From positions 1 through 64,000 of the forward strand of contig JAUNGE010000001.1 in NCBI GenBank assembly GCA_030524675.1: 64,000 bases of DNA, given 5' to 3'. Each line of letters opens with the position of its first letter. The stretch's first letter is position 1. The notes beneath the pieces are model-generated. The model searched no databases, had not been told where the DNA came from, and saw only the letters and a program-made list of their open reading frames with translations. Both the position numbers and the translations under genes were made by a program. Source of the DNA: a bacterium (GTDB lineage Bacteria > Bacillota > Clostridia > Lachnospirales > Lachnospiraceae). This document shows positions 52,035 to 60,898 of this stretch, one piece after another.

Positions 52035-53349
52035 TCTCACTCTCCATAATACTGCGGATAATCTCCATACAAGTTCCCTTCTCGTACATATCCGTACAGC
52101 TCTCCAGACTTCCCCTTACATACGTCTCAATTTCGTTCAGAGAATTGAAAAATACCGGAAGATGCGAAAGGATATTCGCCATCACAGCACGGGATACCGG
52201 CTTTGGCAGCGCGGACAAATGCTCCAGAAGCTCTTTGATGAAAAGAGCAGACTGTTCTGTCACATAGTCTCTGTCCGCAGTCTCGTCGTTCTCCTGTCCA
52301 TCCAGGTCCACAAATGGGCTGTCGGAGAGAAGAAGTTCCACTTTCCGTCCTGTTTCTTTCAGATTTTCTTCCAGCCCTTCTGTCCACTGCCCTTCATTTT
52401 TCAGGTAGCGCTCATACAGTGCTTCCTGTTTTCCTTCCAGCTGTGTCATGCTGTCAAACAGGGAATCCAGTATTGGCGCCATATCCAGTGCATCTTCTGC
52501 TTCTCTCGCTTCCTCCATTTTTTCATGCAGAACAGACAGAATATGGAGGACCACCTGCTGCTCTTCCGCTTCCATAAATCCTTCCTTCTGCGTCAATGCC
52601 AGAAGATACAAGTCGTTCACAATATCCTGCATCAGCTGGTAATCACTGATGACAGCCTGGATATATTCCACTGCAGAAGATAAAATACCGCTCAGGGCCT
52701 GATACTCTTCTTTTTCCATCTTCTTAAAATCCGCTTTTTGGAACTTTTCCAGCATTTCGTATAAACCTTCGTACTCGCTCTTCATGGCCTTTGGCATGTC
52801 CATCATGGAAGTCGTTCTTAACATATAGAAGACAGATTCCAGAGAACTCTTATCGGACCCGATATAGGCAGAGAGTCCGTCCTGCACAAAACCTGCAAAT
52901 TTTGCCTTTGTCAGGCGCACCGGAAGCTGCGCAACAATCTCCTGAATTCTGCCATTTAAGACCATATGGTCCTTGGTGGAAGTGATATACTTCATAATCT
53001 GCTTTGCAAACAGCTCGTCCGCCTCTGTAAACGGCGCTTTTTCCAGGAAACGTCCCTCCAGGCGGTTCAGCACATGCTCATAAATCTGGAAACAGTCCGC
53101 ATATGTGGTGACAAGTTCCGTCTGATGATGAATCTGATTTCTCACTTCTGCTGCCGCCTCTTCTGTCAGCGTCCCATCTAACAGCGCGCCAACTAGCGCT
53201 GTTAGTTTCTGCTGCAGCACTGTCATCTGCTCCGTTTTATGCCCCATATTCTGAAATGTCTCACAATACATATAATAATTCAGTGCCAATCTGGTATACG
53301 AATACCGGCAGGCAAGCGAAAATACTTTTTTTGCCCCATGCTCGCTCAA
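52021..53349 (-). CDS. Large helical protein of unknown function
   Basis: Not recognised. About 442 residues, rich in Glu, Leu, Met and Gln, predicted almost all helical, no TM segment or signal peptide. Recurrent blocks such as QIHHQTELVTTYADCFQIYE, MKYITSTKDHMVLNGRIQEI and LLEHLSALPKPVSRAVMANI give no motif. GGGGGAGACACCATTG suggests a TTG start at 53349. A longer TTG start 27 bases upstream is possible. It lies downstream of cinA and overlaps the 120-aa gene by 14 bases. Confidence 0.72.
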   Translation of the reverse strand: MSEHGAKKVFSLACRYSYTRLALNYYMYCETFQNMGHKTEQMTVLQQKLTALVGALLDGTLTEEAAAEVRNQIHHQTELVTTYADCFQIYEHVLNRLEGRFLEKAPFTEADELFAKQIMKYITSTKDHMVLNGRIQEIVAQLPVRLTKAKFAGFVQDGLSAYIGSDKSSLESVFYMLRTTSMMDMPKAMKSEYEGLYEMLEKFQKADFKKMEKEEYQALSGILSSAVEYIQAVISDYQLMQDIVNDLYLLALTQKEGFMEAEEQQVVLHILSVLHEKMEEAREAEDALDMAPILDSLFDSMTQLEGKQEALYERYLKNEGQWTEGLEENLKETGRKVELLLSDSPFVDLDGQENDETADRDYVTEQSALFIKELLEHLSALPKPVSRAVMANILSHLPVFFNSLNEIETYVRGSLESCTDMYEKGTCMEIIRSIMESENALV

Positions 53350-53446
53350 TGGTGTCTCCCCCTTTGTTTTACTCAACTCATTTTTGTTTCATGATTTCAT
53401 TCTCACAATGGTCGTTGTGCTTGTAAAAATACCTGCAGCATTATAG

Positions 53447-54703
53447 TTACTTATAATTTTCTATAATAGAACGGCGCAGAAGGTCCAGTGCCTTCATCAC
53501 GGACTGCTCGCGGATTTTTGCGCGGTTTCCCTTGAAATGATATTCTTCCACAGAGACATTGTCCTTCAGATAGCATCCGATATAGACCAGTCCCACCGGT
53601 TTTTCTTCTGTACCGCCGTCCGGTCCTGCAATGCCAGTAATGGCAACGCAGATATCCGAATCTGTCGCAAACACACCGCCGGTTGCCATCTCCTTTGCCA
53701 CCTGCTCACTGACAGCACCATACTTTTTCAGCGTACTCTTGCTGACATCCAGGAATTTCCTCTTTGCCTTATTGGAATACGTGATAAAACCTTCTCGAAA
53801 TACATCGGAAACGCCTGGCACATTCACAAGGCGCGCCGCCAGCATACCTCCGGTACAAGATTCCGCTGTAGACACAGTCAGCTCATACTTTTTCAGCAGC
53901 CGAACCACTGCCATCTCCAGAGTTTCTTCCTCCTTTGTGGTGTAGACAGCGATGCCGAAGCGGTTTTTCAACTCCTTCACTACCGGTTTCATCAACTTCT
54001 TTGCTTCCTCCTCGCTCGCTGCCTTTGCAGTGACACGAAGATGCACTTCTCCTGTCTTAGCATATGGTGCAATCGTCGGATTGGTCTGCGCATCGATCAG
54101 GTCCTGCACTTTTTCTGCCACCTGGCTCTCTCCATAACCGCAGATTTTTACCATCTGAGAGCAGATGATGGTCTTTTGCTTTGCCACAAGAGTGGCAAGG
54201 TACGGAAGTACCTGGTTCGTAAACATAGGAATCAACTCGTTCGGCGGTCCTGGAAGAAGAATCGCCGCTTTGCCGTTTTTCTCCAGAATCAATCCTGGCG
54301 CCATGCCATTTTCATTGTCCAGAACCGTACAGCCCTGTGGTATCGCGGCCTGCTTCCAGTTGTTCTCTGGAATCTCTTTGTAGATATTATTTTTAAAAAA
54401 GTCCTCCAGGCGTACTCTCGTGTGGGCGTCTTCCACAAGCGGATATCCCATCACTTCCGCACAGACCTCTTTCGTGATATCATCCTCTGTCGGCCCGAGG
54501 CCTCCTGTCGCGATCACGATATCCGCTCGGGAAAGCGCGGTCTGAAACGCCTCGAAGAGACGGTCCCAGTTATCTCCCACCGTCACCTGATAATAGACGG
54601 AAAGCCCCGCAAGTGCACATTTTTCTGATAAAAACTGCGTATTTGTATTTACGATATTTCCCAAGAGAAGTTCAGTACCGACGGACAACAATTCTACAAC
54701 CAT
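53447..54703 (-). CDS. cinA: Competence/damage-inducible protein CinA
   Basis: 418 residues. N-terminal MoCF-like domain (about 1-170: SVGTELLLGNIVNTN, VIATGGLGPTEDD, LLPGPPNELIPMF) and C-terminal nicotinamide-nucleotide amidase domain (about 255-415: VSTAESCTGGMLAARLV, GFITYSNKAKRKFL, TGIAGPDGGTEEKPVG). Start MVVELLSVGTE has TGGAGG upstream; an earlier in-frame ATG is less likely. Order rimO-pgsA-cinA is conserved in Firmicutes, where recA usually follows. recA is not next here. Confidence 0.95.
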   Translation of the reverse strand: MVVELLSVGTELLLGNIVNTNTQFLSEKCALAGLSVYYQVTVGDNWDRLFEAFQTALSRADIVIATGGLGPTEDDITKEVCAEVMGYPLVEDAHTRVRLEDFFKNNIYKEIPENNWKQAAIPQGCTVLDNENGMAPGLILEKNGKAAILLPGPPNELIPMFTNQVLPYLATLVAKQKTIICSQMVKICGYGESQVAEKVQDLIDAQTNPTIAPYAKTGEVHLRVTAKAASEEEAKKLMKPVVKELKNRFGIAVYTTKEEETLEMAVVRLLKKYELTVSTAESCTGGMLAARLVNVPGVSDVFREGFITYSNKAKRKFLDVSKSTLKKYGAVSEQVAKEMATGGVFATDSDICVAITGIAGPDGGTEEKPVGLVYIGCYLKDNVSVEEYHFKGNRAKIREQSVMKALDLLRRSIIENYK

Positions 54704-54798
54704 ATTTTTTTCCTCCATATTTATGTACCCATGTACCCCAAAAACCTGCTTGCTGCTCCCGATGTTTCTTTTCATGTTTCTCCATGTTTTTTAATAGT

Positions 54799-55341
54799 TT
54801 AATGGTTTCCTTCTTTTAAAACATGTGCATTTTTCACAAGGTAATCTAACAGAGAAACAACTGTCAGAATCAATGCAATCCAGATAAACGCGGTCGTTAA
54901 AAGATGCAGCGCCTCTATATTCAAAATGAGCAGGACCACCATAATCATCTGTGATGTGGTTTTAAATTTCCCCCAGTAGCTTGCTGCGATAACCACCCCA
55001 TTGTCGGAAGCCACCAGACGGAAACCGCTGATGATAAATTCACGGCTGATGATAATGATAACCATCCATGCCGGAAGCTGGCCCAGTTCCACAAAGCAGA
55101 CCAATGCAGAGCAAACCAGAAGCTTGTCCGCGAGCGGGTCCATAAATTTTCCGAAATTTGTCACCAGGTTGTATTTTCTGGCAATTTTTCCATCCAGAAG
55201 GTCTGTGAGGCTGGCAACTATAAAAATTGCCACCGCCACATAGCGCAGAGTCGGGTTCGTTCCACCGAAAGCTAAGAGCGAAGCCACAAAAAATGGAATC
55301 AAAATCACACGAAGTACCGTAAGTTTATTTGGCAGATTCAT
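54799..55341 (-). CDS. pgsA: CDP-diacylglycerol-glycerol-3-phosphate phosphatidyltransferase PgsA
   Basis: Membrane enzyme that makes phosphatidylglycerol phosphate, 180 residues with about four or five TM helices. The CDP-alcohol motif is complete: LDGKIARKYNL followed by NFGKFMDPLADK. Start at the second of two adjacent ATGs (MNLPNKLTVLR) with GGAGGTAT upstream. Its first 17 bases overlap the rimO stop region, typical for rimO-pgsA coupling. Confidence 0.96.
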   Translation of the reverse strand: MNLPNKLTVLRVILIPFFVASLLAFGGTNPTLRYVAVAIFIVASLTDLLDGKIARKYNLVTNFGKFMDPLADKLLVCSALVCFVELGQLPAWMVIIIISREFIISGFRLVASDNGVVIAASYWGKFKTTSQMIMVVLLILNIEALHLLTTAFIWIALILTVVSLLDYLVKNAHVLKEGNH

Positions 55342-56662
55342 CATATACCTCCCCTATCAAATCGTATTCCTGAGCGCCTGTGACGCGCACCCGCACAAAA
55401 TCACCTGTCAGAAGCTCTAATGGAGTCTGTACAAAAATCAGGCCGTCCACATTCGGCGCATCCATATAGGTTCTTCCCACATAGGCATGTTCATCCGCGA
55501 TTTTTCCCTCAATCAGAACTTCCAGAATACGCCCCACCATTGCCTCAGATTTCTCAAACGCAATCTCCTGCTGCAGCTCCATCAGCTCATCGCGGCGCTC
55601 CTCCTTCACTTCCTCCGGCACCTGGTTTGGGAAAGAATACGCAGGCGTATCCTCCTCGGCAGAGTATGGGAACACGCCAAGGCGCTCAAATTCCATCTCA
55701 TTGACGAATCGGTACAGCTCCTGATGGTCCTCCTCGGTCTCTCCTGGAAAACCAGAAATCAATGTCGTGCGCAGTGCAATATCCGGAATTCGGCTTCTGA
55801 GTTTTTCAATGATTTCCCGAAGCTCTTCCTGGGTCGTGCGCCGGTTCATGCGCTTTAAGATGGGGTCGCTCGCATGCTGAATCGGAATATCCAGATAGTG
55901 ACAGACTTTCTCTTCTGTGCGGATCACCTCAATCAGCTCGTCCGTGATTTCCTCCGGATAGCAGTACTGAATCCGGATCCACTGAATGCCCGAAATCTGC
56001 GCGAGTTTTCTCAAAAGTTCAGGAAGCATCTTTTTCCCATATAAATCCACACCGTACAGCGTCGTCTCCTGAGCGACCAAAATCAACTCTTTGATGCCCT
56101 TTTTAGCCAGCGCCTCTGCTTCCTCCACCAGCTCTTCCATCGGCACACTTCTGTAATGGCCGCGCAGGTCGGGGATAATGCAGTAGGTACAGCGCTTGTC
56201 GCACCCTTCCGCAATCTTTAAATACGAGTAATATCCGCCTGTCGTGACAATGCGGCGGTTTCCCACATGCGGCAGGGAACTGATATCGTGAAAGCACTGT
56301 GCTTTTTCCCCTTTTAATGCCTGATTCAGAACGGAGACGATGCTGTCATAGGACGCAGTCCCCAAAATACCGTCCACTTCCGGAATCTCTTTTAAAATCT
56401 CGTCCTTGTAGCGTTGTGCCATGCAGCCCGCCACCAGAAGGACTTTTGCAGAGCCGCTCTTTTTGTACTCTGCCATCTCCAGAATCGTATTGACGCTCTC
56501 CTCCTTCGCATCTCCGATAAAACAGCAGGTATTTACCAGAATAGCCTCTGCCTCGGACTCCTCATCCGTGAACGTGTGGCCGGCCGCCTCCAGAAGAGAG
56601 AGCATTTTTTCTGTATCCACCAGGTTTTTGTCGCACCCGAGGGACACTACCATAATCTTCAT
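55325..56662 (-). CDS. rimO: Ribosomal protein S12 methylthiotransferase RimO
   Basis: Radical-SAM methylthiotransferase that modifies an Asp of S12, 445 residues. N-terminal UPF0004 domain with three Cys (SLGCDKNLVDTE, NTCCFIGDAKEES, VAGCMAQRY). Radical-SAM CxxxCxxC in EGCDKRCTYCIIPD, and a C-terminal TRAM domain (GRILEVLIEGK to VRVTGAQEYDLIGE). Start MKIMVVSLG has AAAGGA 8 bases upstream. The frame is open much further 5', but that part is the structured spacer. Confidence 0.96.
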   Translation of the reverse strand: MKIMVVSLGCDKNLVDTEKMLSLLEAAGHTFTDEESEAEAILVNTCCFIGDAKEESVNTILEMAEYKKSGSAKVLLVAGCMAQRYKDEILKEIPEVDGILGTASYDSIVSVLNQALKGEKAQCFHDISSLPHVGNRRIVTTGGYYSYLKIAEGCDKRCTYCIIPDLRGHYRSVPMEELVEEAEALAKKGIKELILVAQETTLYGVDLYGKKMLPELLRKLAQISGIQWIRIQYCYPEEITDELIEVIRTEEKVCHYLDIPIQHASDPILKRMNRRTTQEELREIIEKLRSRIPDIALRTTLISGFPGETEEDHQELYRFVNEMEFERLGVFPYSAEEDTPAYSFPNQVPEEVKEERRDELMELQQEIAFEKSEAMVGRILEVLIEGKIADEHAYVGRTYMDAPNVDGLIFVQTPLELLTGDFVRVRVTGAQEYDLIGEVYDESAK

Positions 56663-56692
56663 ACATGAAATCCTTTCGTTTGTCATAGGGTT

Positions 56693-56903
56693 CTTCCACT
56701 GCCCCGAGGGCAGTGGGAAGCTTTGCAAATATAATGATGTTTCGCAGGTATCGCGCGTAAGTAACCGTAACAAAAAGGGGCACTGCAAAAGCGAAACCGT
56801 CGCCTGTATTCTATCCATACCTCTCATCGCCTGCCGCTGCCGGAAAGCGAACTCGGTACGGGTAGGATGCAGGAACAGCCAAATCTTTTGCAGCAGCCCC
56901 TTT
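56693..56903 (-). ncRNA. Structured element between rpoZ and rimO (candidate leader RNA or repeat)
   Basis: On the minus strand AAAGGGGCTGCTGCAAAAG (56903-56885) pairs with CTTTTGCAGTGCCCCTTT (56791-56774), and TTTTTG follows, as in an intrinsic terminator. Between them further pairs nest: CCTG/CAGG, ATCC/GGAT, TACC/GGTA, TCGC/GCGA and CCG/CGG, forming a rod of about 130 bases. A second hairpin (CTTCCCACTGCCC with GGGCAGTGGAAG, 56720-56693) comes just before rimO. No known RNA family is recognised. Confidence 0.45.
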
Positions 56904-56912
56904 CAGTACTCC

Positions 56913-57164
56913 TTAATCCTCGGAGACGTCTTCTTCACTCACAATTTTCACTTTGGACTTGTATAACTCATTGATGGCTATGGAAAGCGGCTTTTTGCCT
57001 GCGGATGCCGGAACCAGCGGTTCCTCTCCTGCAATAAGCTGTCTTGCGCGCTTTGCGGTGGCAATCACAATCGAGTACCGGCTCTGCACTACCGGCTCCT
57101 CTCCTGGTTCCACATCGCGGTTTACCGCCTCAATCAAATCAGAATAAGATGGACGTAACATCAT
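56913..57164 (-). CDS. rpoZ: RNA polymerase omega subunit
   Basis: About 83 residues. MMLRPSYSDLIEAVNRD at the start, SRYSIVIATAKRARQLIAGE in the core (the omega signature) and an acidic end KIVSEEDVSED. The RBS AAAGGAG lies 11 bases before the second ATG (57164); an earlier ATG at 57173 is too close to it. Downstream of gmk as in many Firmicutes. The next gene is rimO, after the structured spacer. Confidence 0.95.
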   Translation of the reverse strand: MMLRPSYSDLIEAVNRDVEPGEEPVVQSRYSIVIATAKRARQLIAGEEPLVPASAGKKPLSIAINELYKSKVKIVSEEDVSED

Positions 57165-57249
57165 AACTGGCATGTCTCCTTTCAGAAATACAAAACTTTT
57201 CAGAAATATAAAACTAAAACTTTATTTTAAATACCTATTTTGGAAGGTA

Positions 57250-57876
57250 CTATTTCTGCAATTCTTCTAATTCTTTCTGAATCTGTCCCACAAAAGGAAG
57301 ATTTTCAGAAAGTTTTTTGTGCTGAGATTGAATCAGCTCATGAAGTTCCACAGTCGCTGCATCCAGGTCATCGTTCACAAGAAGGTAATCGTACTGGTCC
57401 ATATATGCAGATTCCTCCACTGCCCGATTCATGCGGTTCGCAATCACCTGGGCGGTCTCTGTGCCGCGTCCGACTAAGCGCCGCTTTAACTCCTCTGCGG
57501 ACGGCGGTGTGACAAAAATCAAAAGCGTCTGCGGGAATTTTTCTTTCACCTTCAGGGCCCCCTGAATCTCAATCTCCAGAATCACATCTTTGCCATCTTC
57601 CAGGCATTTGTAGACATACTCCTTCGGTGTGCCATAATAATTGCTAACATACTGTGCATATTCAATCAACTCACCGTCCGCAATCATCTGCTCGAACTCT
57701 TCTTTTGTCTTAAAAAAATACTCTCTTCCATTTTCCTCGCCTTCGCGCGGGCGGCGCGTCGTGGCGGAGATGGACAATGCATACTTATCGTACCGGCGTA
57801 AAAGCTCTTTCATGAGAGTTCCCTTCCCTGCGCCGGAAAAACCGGATATCACAACAAGAATCCCTTTTTTATTCAT
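57250..57876 (-). CDS. gmk: Guanylate kinase
   Basis: Phosphorylates GMP to GDP, 208 residues. P-loop VISGFSGAGKGTLMKEL, GMP-binding STTRRPREGEENGREYFF (in parts), EYAQYVSNYYGTPKEYV, DVILEIEIQGALKVKE. Start MNKKGILVV has AAAGGA 8 bases upstream. Order yicC-gmk-rpoZ is conserved; remA (DUF370), which lies between yicC and gmk in Bacillus, is absent from this 62-base gap. Confidence 0.97.
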   Translation of the reverse strand: MNKKGILVVISGFSGAGKGTLMKELLRRYDKYALSISATTRRPREGEENGREYFFKTKEEFEQMIADGELIEYAQYVSNYYGTPKEYVYKCLEDGKDVILEIEIQGALKVKEKFPQTLLIFVTPPSAEELKRRLVGRGTETAQVIANRMNRAVEESAYMDQYDYLLVNDDLDAATVELHELIQSQHKKLSENLPFVGQIQKELEELQK

Positions 57877-57938
57877 GTTTTTCATCCTTTTTCTTTTCTA
57901 TTTTCTTTCCTGTAAACCTACAGCAGCCATCATGGCGG

Positions 57939-58817
57939 CTATTCAATGTTTTGAATTTGCTCTCTCACTTTTTCAATCTCTGTTTTGAGGGCAATCGCTT
58001 TATCGGAAATCGTGAGGTCGTTGGATTTTGATAAAATCGTGTTTGCCTCGCGGTTCATCTCCTGGGCGATGAAATCCAGCTTTCTTCCCACGCTGCCGCC
58101 CTTCAAAAGTTCGGCTCTGGTCGCCTCAATATGGCTCTTTAAGCGCACCGTCTCCTCGTCCACACAGATTTTATCCGCAAAGATGATGACTTCCGCTGCA
58201 ATACGGTTCTCATCCATCGAACTGTCTGCCAGAAGTTCCTTCACCTTATCTTCCAGTTTTTTGCGGTATTCCGCAAGAATCTGAGGGAAACGAACCTCTA
58301 TCTCATCCACCAGAGAGTCCATGTAATCAAGCTTAGTGAGAAGGTCCTGTCTTAAAGCTTCGCCCTCTCTCAGTCTCGCCTCCACAAAGGACTGCGCCGC
58401 ACCTGTGAGCGCCTCCTCCAGCAGTTTCCACATCTGCTCTTCGTCCTCCACCACAGGTTCCATTGTCAGAACCTCCGGACACTTGGAAAGCATGGAAACC
58501 TTGATATCGTTCGGAATATGGAACTGCTCTTCCATCTGTTTAAAATACTTCATATACTCGGCAGCCAGACTGGAATTATATTTCAGGACCATAGTGTCTT
58601 CGGTGTAGTCCTCATATGTAATAAAGACATCCACCTTACCGCGCTGAATATACTGTTTCAATGTATTGCGGATTGCCGCCTCAAAATAATTGAATTTCTT
58701 CGGCATCTTCAATGTGAGATCCAGATATCTGTGGTTGACTGCCTTCATCTCCACAGACAATTTGTATTCGTCCGTCAAAAGCTCACATCTGCCGAACCCT
58801 GTCATGCTTTTCAACAT
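57939..58817 (-). CDS. yicC: YicC-family endoribonuclease
   Basis: 292 residues. MLKSMTGFGRCELLTDEYKL at the start, VEMKAVNHRYLDLTLKMPKK (in parts), and the C-terminal DUF1732 domain (EEVRLKSH-like EETVRLKSHIEAT, GGSVGRKLDFIAQEMNREAN in parts, TILSKSNDLTISDKAI). YicC members are RNases. AGAGGTAAG lies upstream of the ATG. First gene of the yicC-gmk-rpoZ group, behind a consensus promoter. Confidence 0.94.
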   Translation of the reverse strand: MLKSMTGFGRCELLTDEYKLSVEMKAVNHRYLDLTLKMPKKFNYFEAAIRNTLKQYIQRGKVDVFITYEDYTEDTMVLKYNSSLAAEYMKYFKQMEEQFHIPNDIKVSMLSKCPEVLTMEPVVEDEEQMWKLLEEALTGAAQSFVEARLREGEALRQDLLTKLDYMDSLVDEIEVRFPQILAEYRKKLEDKVKELLADSSMDENRIAAEVIIFADKICVDEETVRLKSHIEATRAELLKGGSVGRKLDFIAQEMNREANTILSKSNDLTISDKAIALKTEIEKVREQIQNIE

Positions 58818-58914
58818 GCTGTTTCTTACCTCTTCTCTTGTCTTTCTGCCTGCACCATGGAAGATACTGCATACAGCAGGCAGAATACATTCCATATGCA
58901 CAATATTTTACATT

Positions 58915-58943
58915 ATTATAAGGCATCCCCAAAGGCAAGTCAA
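58915..58943 (-). promoter_or_regulatory. Promoter of yicC-gmk-rpoZ
   Basis: On the minus strand TTGACT (58943-58938), 17 bases, TATAAT (58920-58915): near-consensus sigma-A promoter about 95 bases before the yicC start. Confidence 0.85.
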
Positions 58944-58958
58944 CACAAACTTTTTTTC

Positions 58959-58986
58959 TTGCACTTTCAGTCCAATATGATATACT
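58959..58986 (+). promoter_or_regulatory. Promoter of rqcH
   Basis: TTGCAC (58959-58964), 16 bases, TATACT (58981-58986). The expected start of transcription is near 58993, at the beginning of a hairpin. Confidence 0.7.
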
Positions 58987-59015
58987 GATGTTGGGGTCAA
59001 AAGGTATTTTGCCCC
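58987..59015 (+). repeat. TTGGGGTC hairpin repeat in the rqcH leader
   Basis: GATGTTGGGGTC (58987-58998) is identical to the minus-strand sequence at 22814-22803. Here it opens a hairpin in which GGGG and AAAA pair with TTTT and CCCC around GGTA. Second copy of an apparent dispersed element, placed at the 5' end of the rqcH message. Confidence 0.6.
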
Positions 59016-59056
59016 CTGCACAAATATGCATGAAAAAGAAACGGAGGAACCTTTTT

Positions 59057-60802
59057 ATGGCATTTGATGGAATTGTAATTGCAAATCTGGTAAAAGAGAT
59101 GCAGGACCGCCTGGTAATGGGGCGTATCAATAAAATTGCCCAGCCGGAAAAAGACGAACTGCTCTTTACAATAAAGAACCAAAAAAACACTTGGAGACTG
59201 CTGGTTTCAGTGAATGCCAGCCTGCCTCTCTTATATTTTACAGAAACCAACAAACCGAGCCCTCTGACGGCGCCGAATTTCTGTATGCTTCTGCGAAAGC
59301 ACATCGCAAACGGAAAAATTCTGTCTGTGACGCAGCCAGGGTTGGAGCGTATCGTGCGCATCGAAATAGAACACCTGGACGACCTGGGCGATCTGTGCCG
59401 GAAATTCCTGATTGTAGAGATTATGGGAAAACACAGCAATATCATCTTCTGCGACGAGAATGACAAGATTATCGACAGCATCAAGCATATTTCCGCCCAG
59501 GTCAGCTCTGTGCGCGAGGTGCTTCCTGGGAGAGACTATTTTATTCCAAAAACACAGGAAAAATGGGAACCGCTCGAGATTTCTGAAGATGTGTTTAAAA
59601 ATGTCATCGGCCATACCGCAGCGCCCGTCCAGAAAGCGCTGTATATGAAGCTGACTGGACTCAGCCCGATTGTAGCAGAGGAAATCTGCCATATCAGCGG
59701 CATCGACTCTGATATGTCCGCAAATGCTCTCTCCGATTTGGAATTGACACATCTGTACCACATGTTTTTACAGATTGCGGACGACATCCGAAATGGGCAG
59801 TTTGTGCCGAATATCATCTACAAGGGAGAGGTTCCGGAAGAATTTGCCTCCATTCCTCTTAGCTGCTTTTCCGGCGAGGAATACCACAGCGTCCCTTTTT
59901 CGTCCATCAGCACTCTACTGGAATCCTATTATGCCCAGAAAAGTACTGTCACCCGCATGAAACAGAAATCTGTGGATTTGCGGCGTGTTGTGCAGACGGC
60001 TCTGGAGCGCAACGTGAAAAAATATGATTTGCAGATGAAGCAGATGAGAGACACAGAGAAGCGGGAAAAGTACCGGATTTACGGCGAACTTCTGAACACG
60101 TACGGGTATGAACTCAAAGGCGGAGAGAAAAATCTCGCTTGCCTGAATTATTATACCAATGAGGAAATCACCATCCCTCTGGACCCACAGATTTCTGCTC
60201 AGGAAAACGCGCAGAAGTATTTTAACAAGTACAACAAACTGAAACGAACCGCCGAAGCCCTGTCTAGTCAGACCGAGCAGACAAAGGCAGAGATTGAACA
60301 TCTGGAATCCATCAGCGCCGCCTTGGACATTGCGCTGAAAGAAGAGGATTTGGTTCCGATTAAAGAAGAGCTGATGGAATTCGGCTACATCAAAAAGCGC
60401 AGCGCCGGAGGAAAGAAAGTAAAGATCACAAGCAAGCCGTTCCACTATATTTCTTCCGACGGATTTCATATCTATGTGGGAAAAAACAACTACCAGAACG
60501 AGGAAGTCACATTCAAGATTGCCGGAGGCGGCGACTGGTGGTTCCACGCCAAGGGTATTCCTGGCTCTCATGTGATTGTAAAAACCGGCGGAAAAGAACT
60601 GCCAGACAGAGTGTTTGAGGAGGCCGGCGCTCTGGCTGCCTACTATTCCAAGGGCAGAAACAATGACAAAGTGGAAATAGACTATATTGAGCGGAAATTT
60701 TTGCGAAAGGTCACGGGAGCTGCCCCAGGTTTTGTGATTTACCACACAAACTACTCCCTGGTGGCAGCACCGAAGCTAGAATTAGAGGAAATACAAGGAT
60801 AA
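59057..60802 (+). CDS. rqcH: NFACT protein RqcH (ribosome quality control)
   Basis: Homologue of eukaryotic Rqc2/NEMF that adds C-terminal Ala tails to stalled nascent chains on the 50S subunit. 581 residues. NFACT-N domain (about 1-270: MAFDGIVIANLVKEMQD, RINKIAQPEKDELLFTI), a helical coiled-coil arm (about 290-440), and NFACT-R domain at the end (HIYVGKNNYQNEEVTF, GGGDWWFHAKGIPGSHVIVK in parts, NKVEIDYIE-like DKVEIDYIERKFLRK). Start has GGAGG nine bases upstream. Divergent from yicC, as yloA/yloC in Bacillus. Confidence 0.95.
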   Translation: MAFDGIVIANLVKEMQDRLVMGRINKIAQPEKDELLFTIKNQKNTWRLLVSVNASLPLLYFTETNKPSPLTAPNFCMLLRKHIANGKILSVTQPGLERIVRIEIEHLDDLGDLCRKFLIVEIMGKHSNIIFCDENDKIIDSIKHISAQVSSVREVLPGRDYFIPKTQEKWEPLEISEDVFKNVIGHTAAPVQKALYMKLTGLSPIVAEEICHISGIDSDMSANALSDLELTHLYHMFLQIADDIRNGQFVPNIIYKGEVPEEFASIPLSCFSGEEYHSVPFSSISTLLESYYAQKSTVTRMKQKSVDLRRVVQTALERNVKKYDLQMKQMRDTEKREKYRIYGELLNTYGYELKGGEKNLACLNYYTNEEITIPLDPQISAQENAQKYFNKYNKLKRTAEALSSQTEQTKAEIEHLESISAALDIALKEEDLVPIKEELMEFGYIKKRSAGGKKVKITSKPFHYISSDGFHIYVGKNNYQNEEVTFKIAGGGDWWFHAKGIPGSHVIVKTGGKELPDRVFEEAGALAAYYSKGRNNDKVEIDYIERKFLRKVTGAAPGFVIYHTNYSLVAAPKLELEEIQG

Positions 60803-60807
60803 TCTTC

Positions 60808-60849
60808 TCTGCGCTTTCTGCCTGCTTTTGTGGCAGCAAAAAGCGCAGA
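60808..60849. terminator. Hairpin between rqcH and the ABC permease
   Basis: TCTGCGCTTT pairs with AAAGCGCAGA, with inner TGCC/GGCA. It lies 5 bases after the rqcH stop, between convergent genes. No T run follows on the plus strand, so termination efficiency is uncertain. Confidence 0.55.
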
Positions 60850-60898
60850 ATACTGCTTTCTTCCATATAGATGATGAACAGAAGTTTGGCCGCTGTTA

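Noticed and set aside
56663..56827. 55-codon N-terminal extension of RimO.
   Set aside because: RimO starts at MKIMVVSLGC with a proper RBS; the extension translates the structured spacer and has no family similarity.
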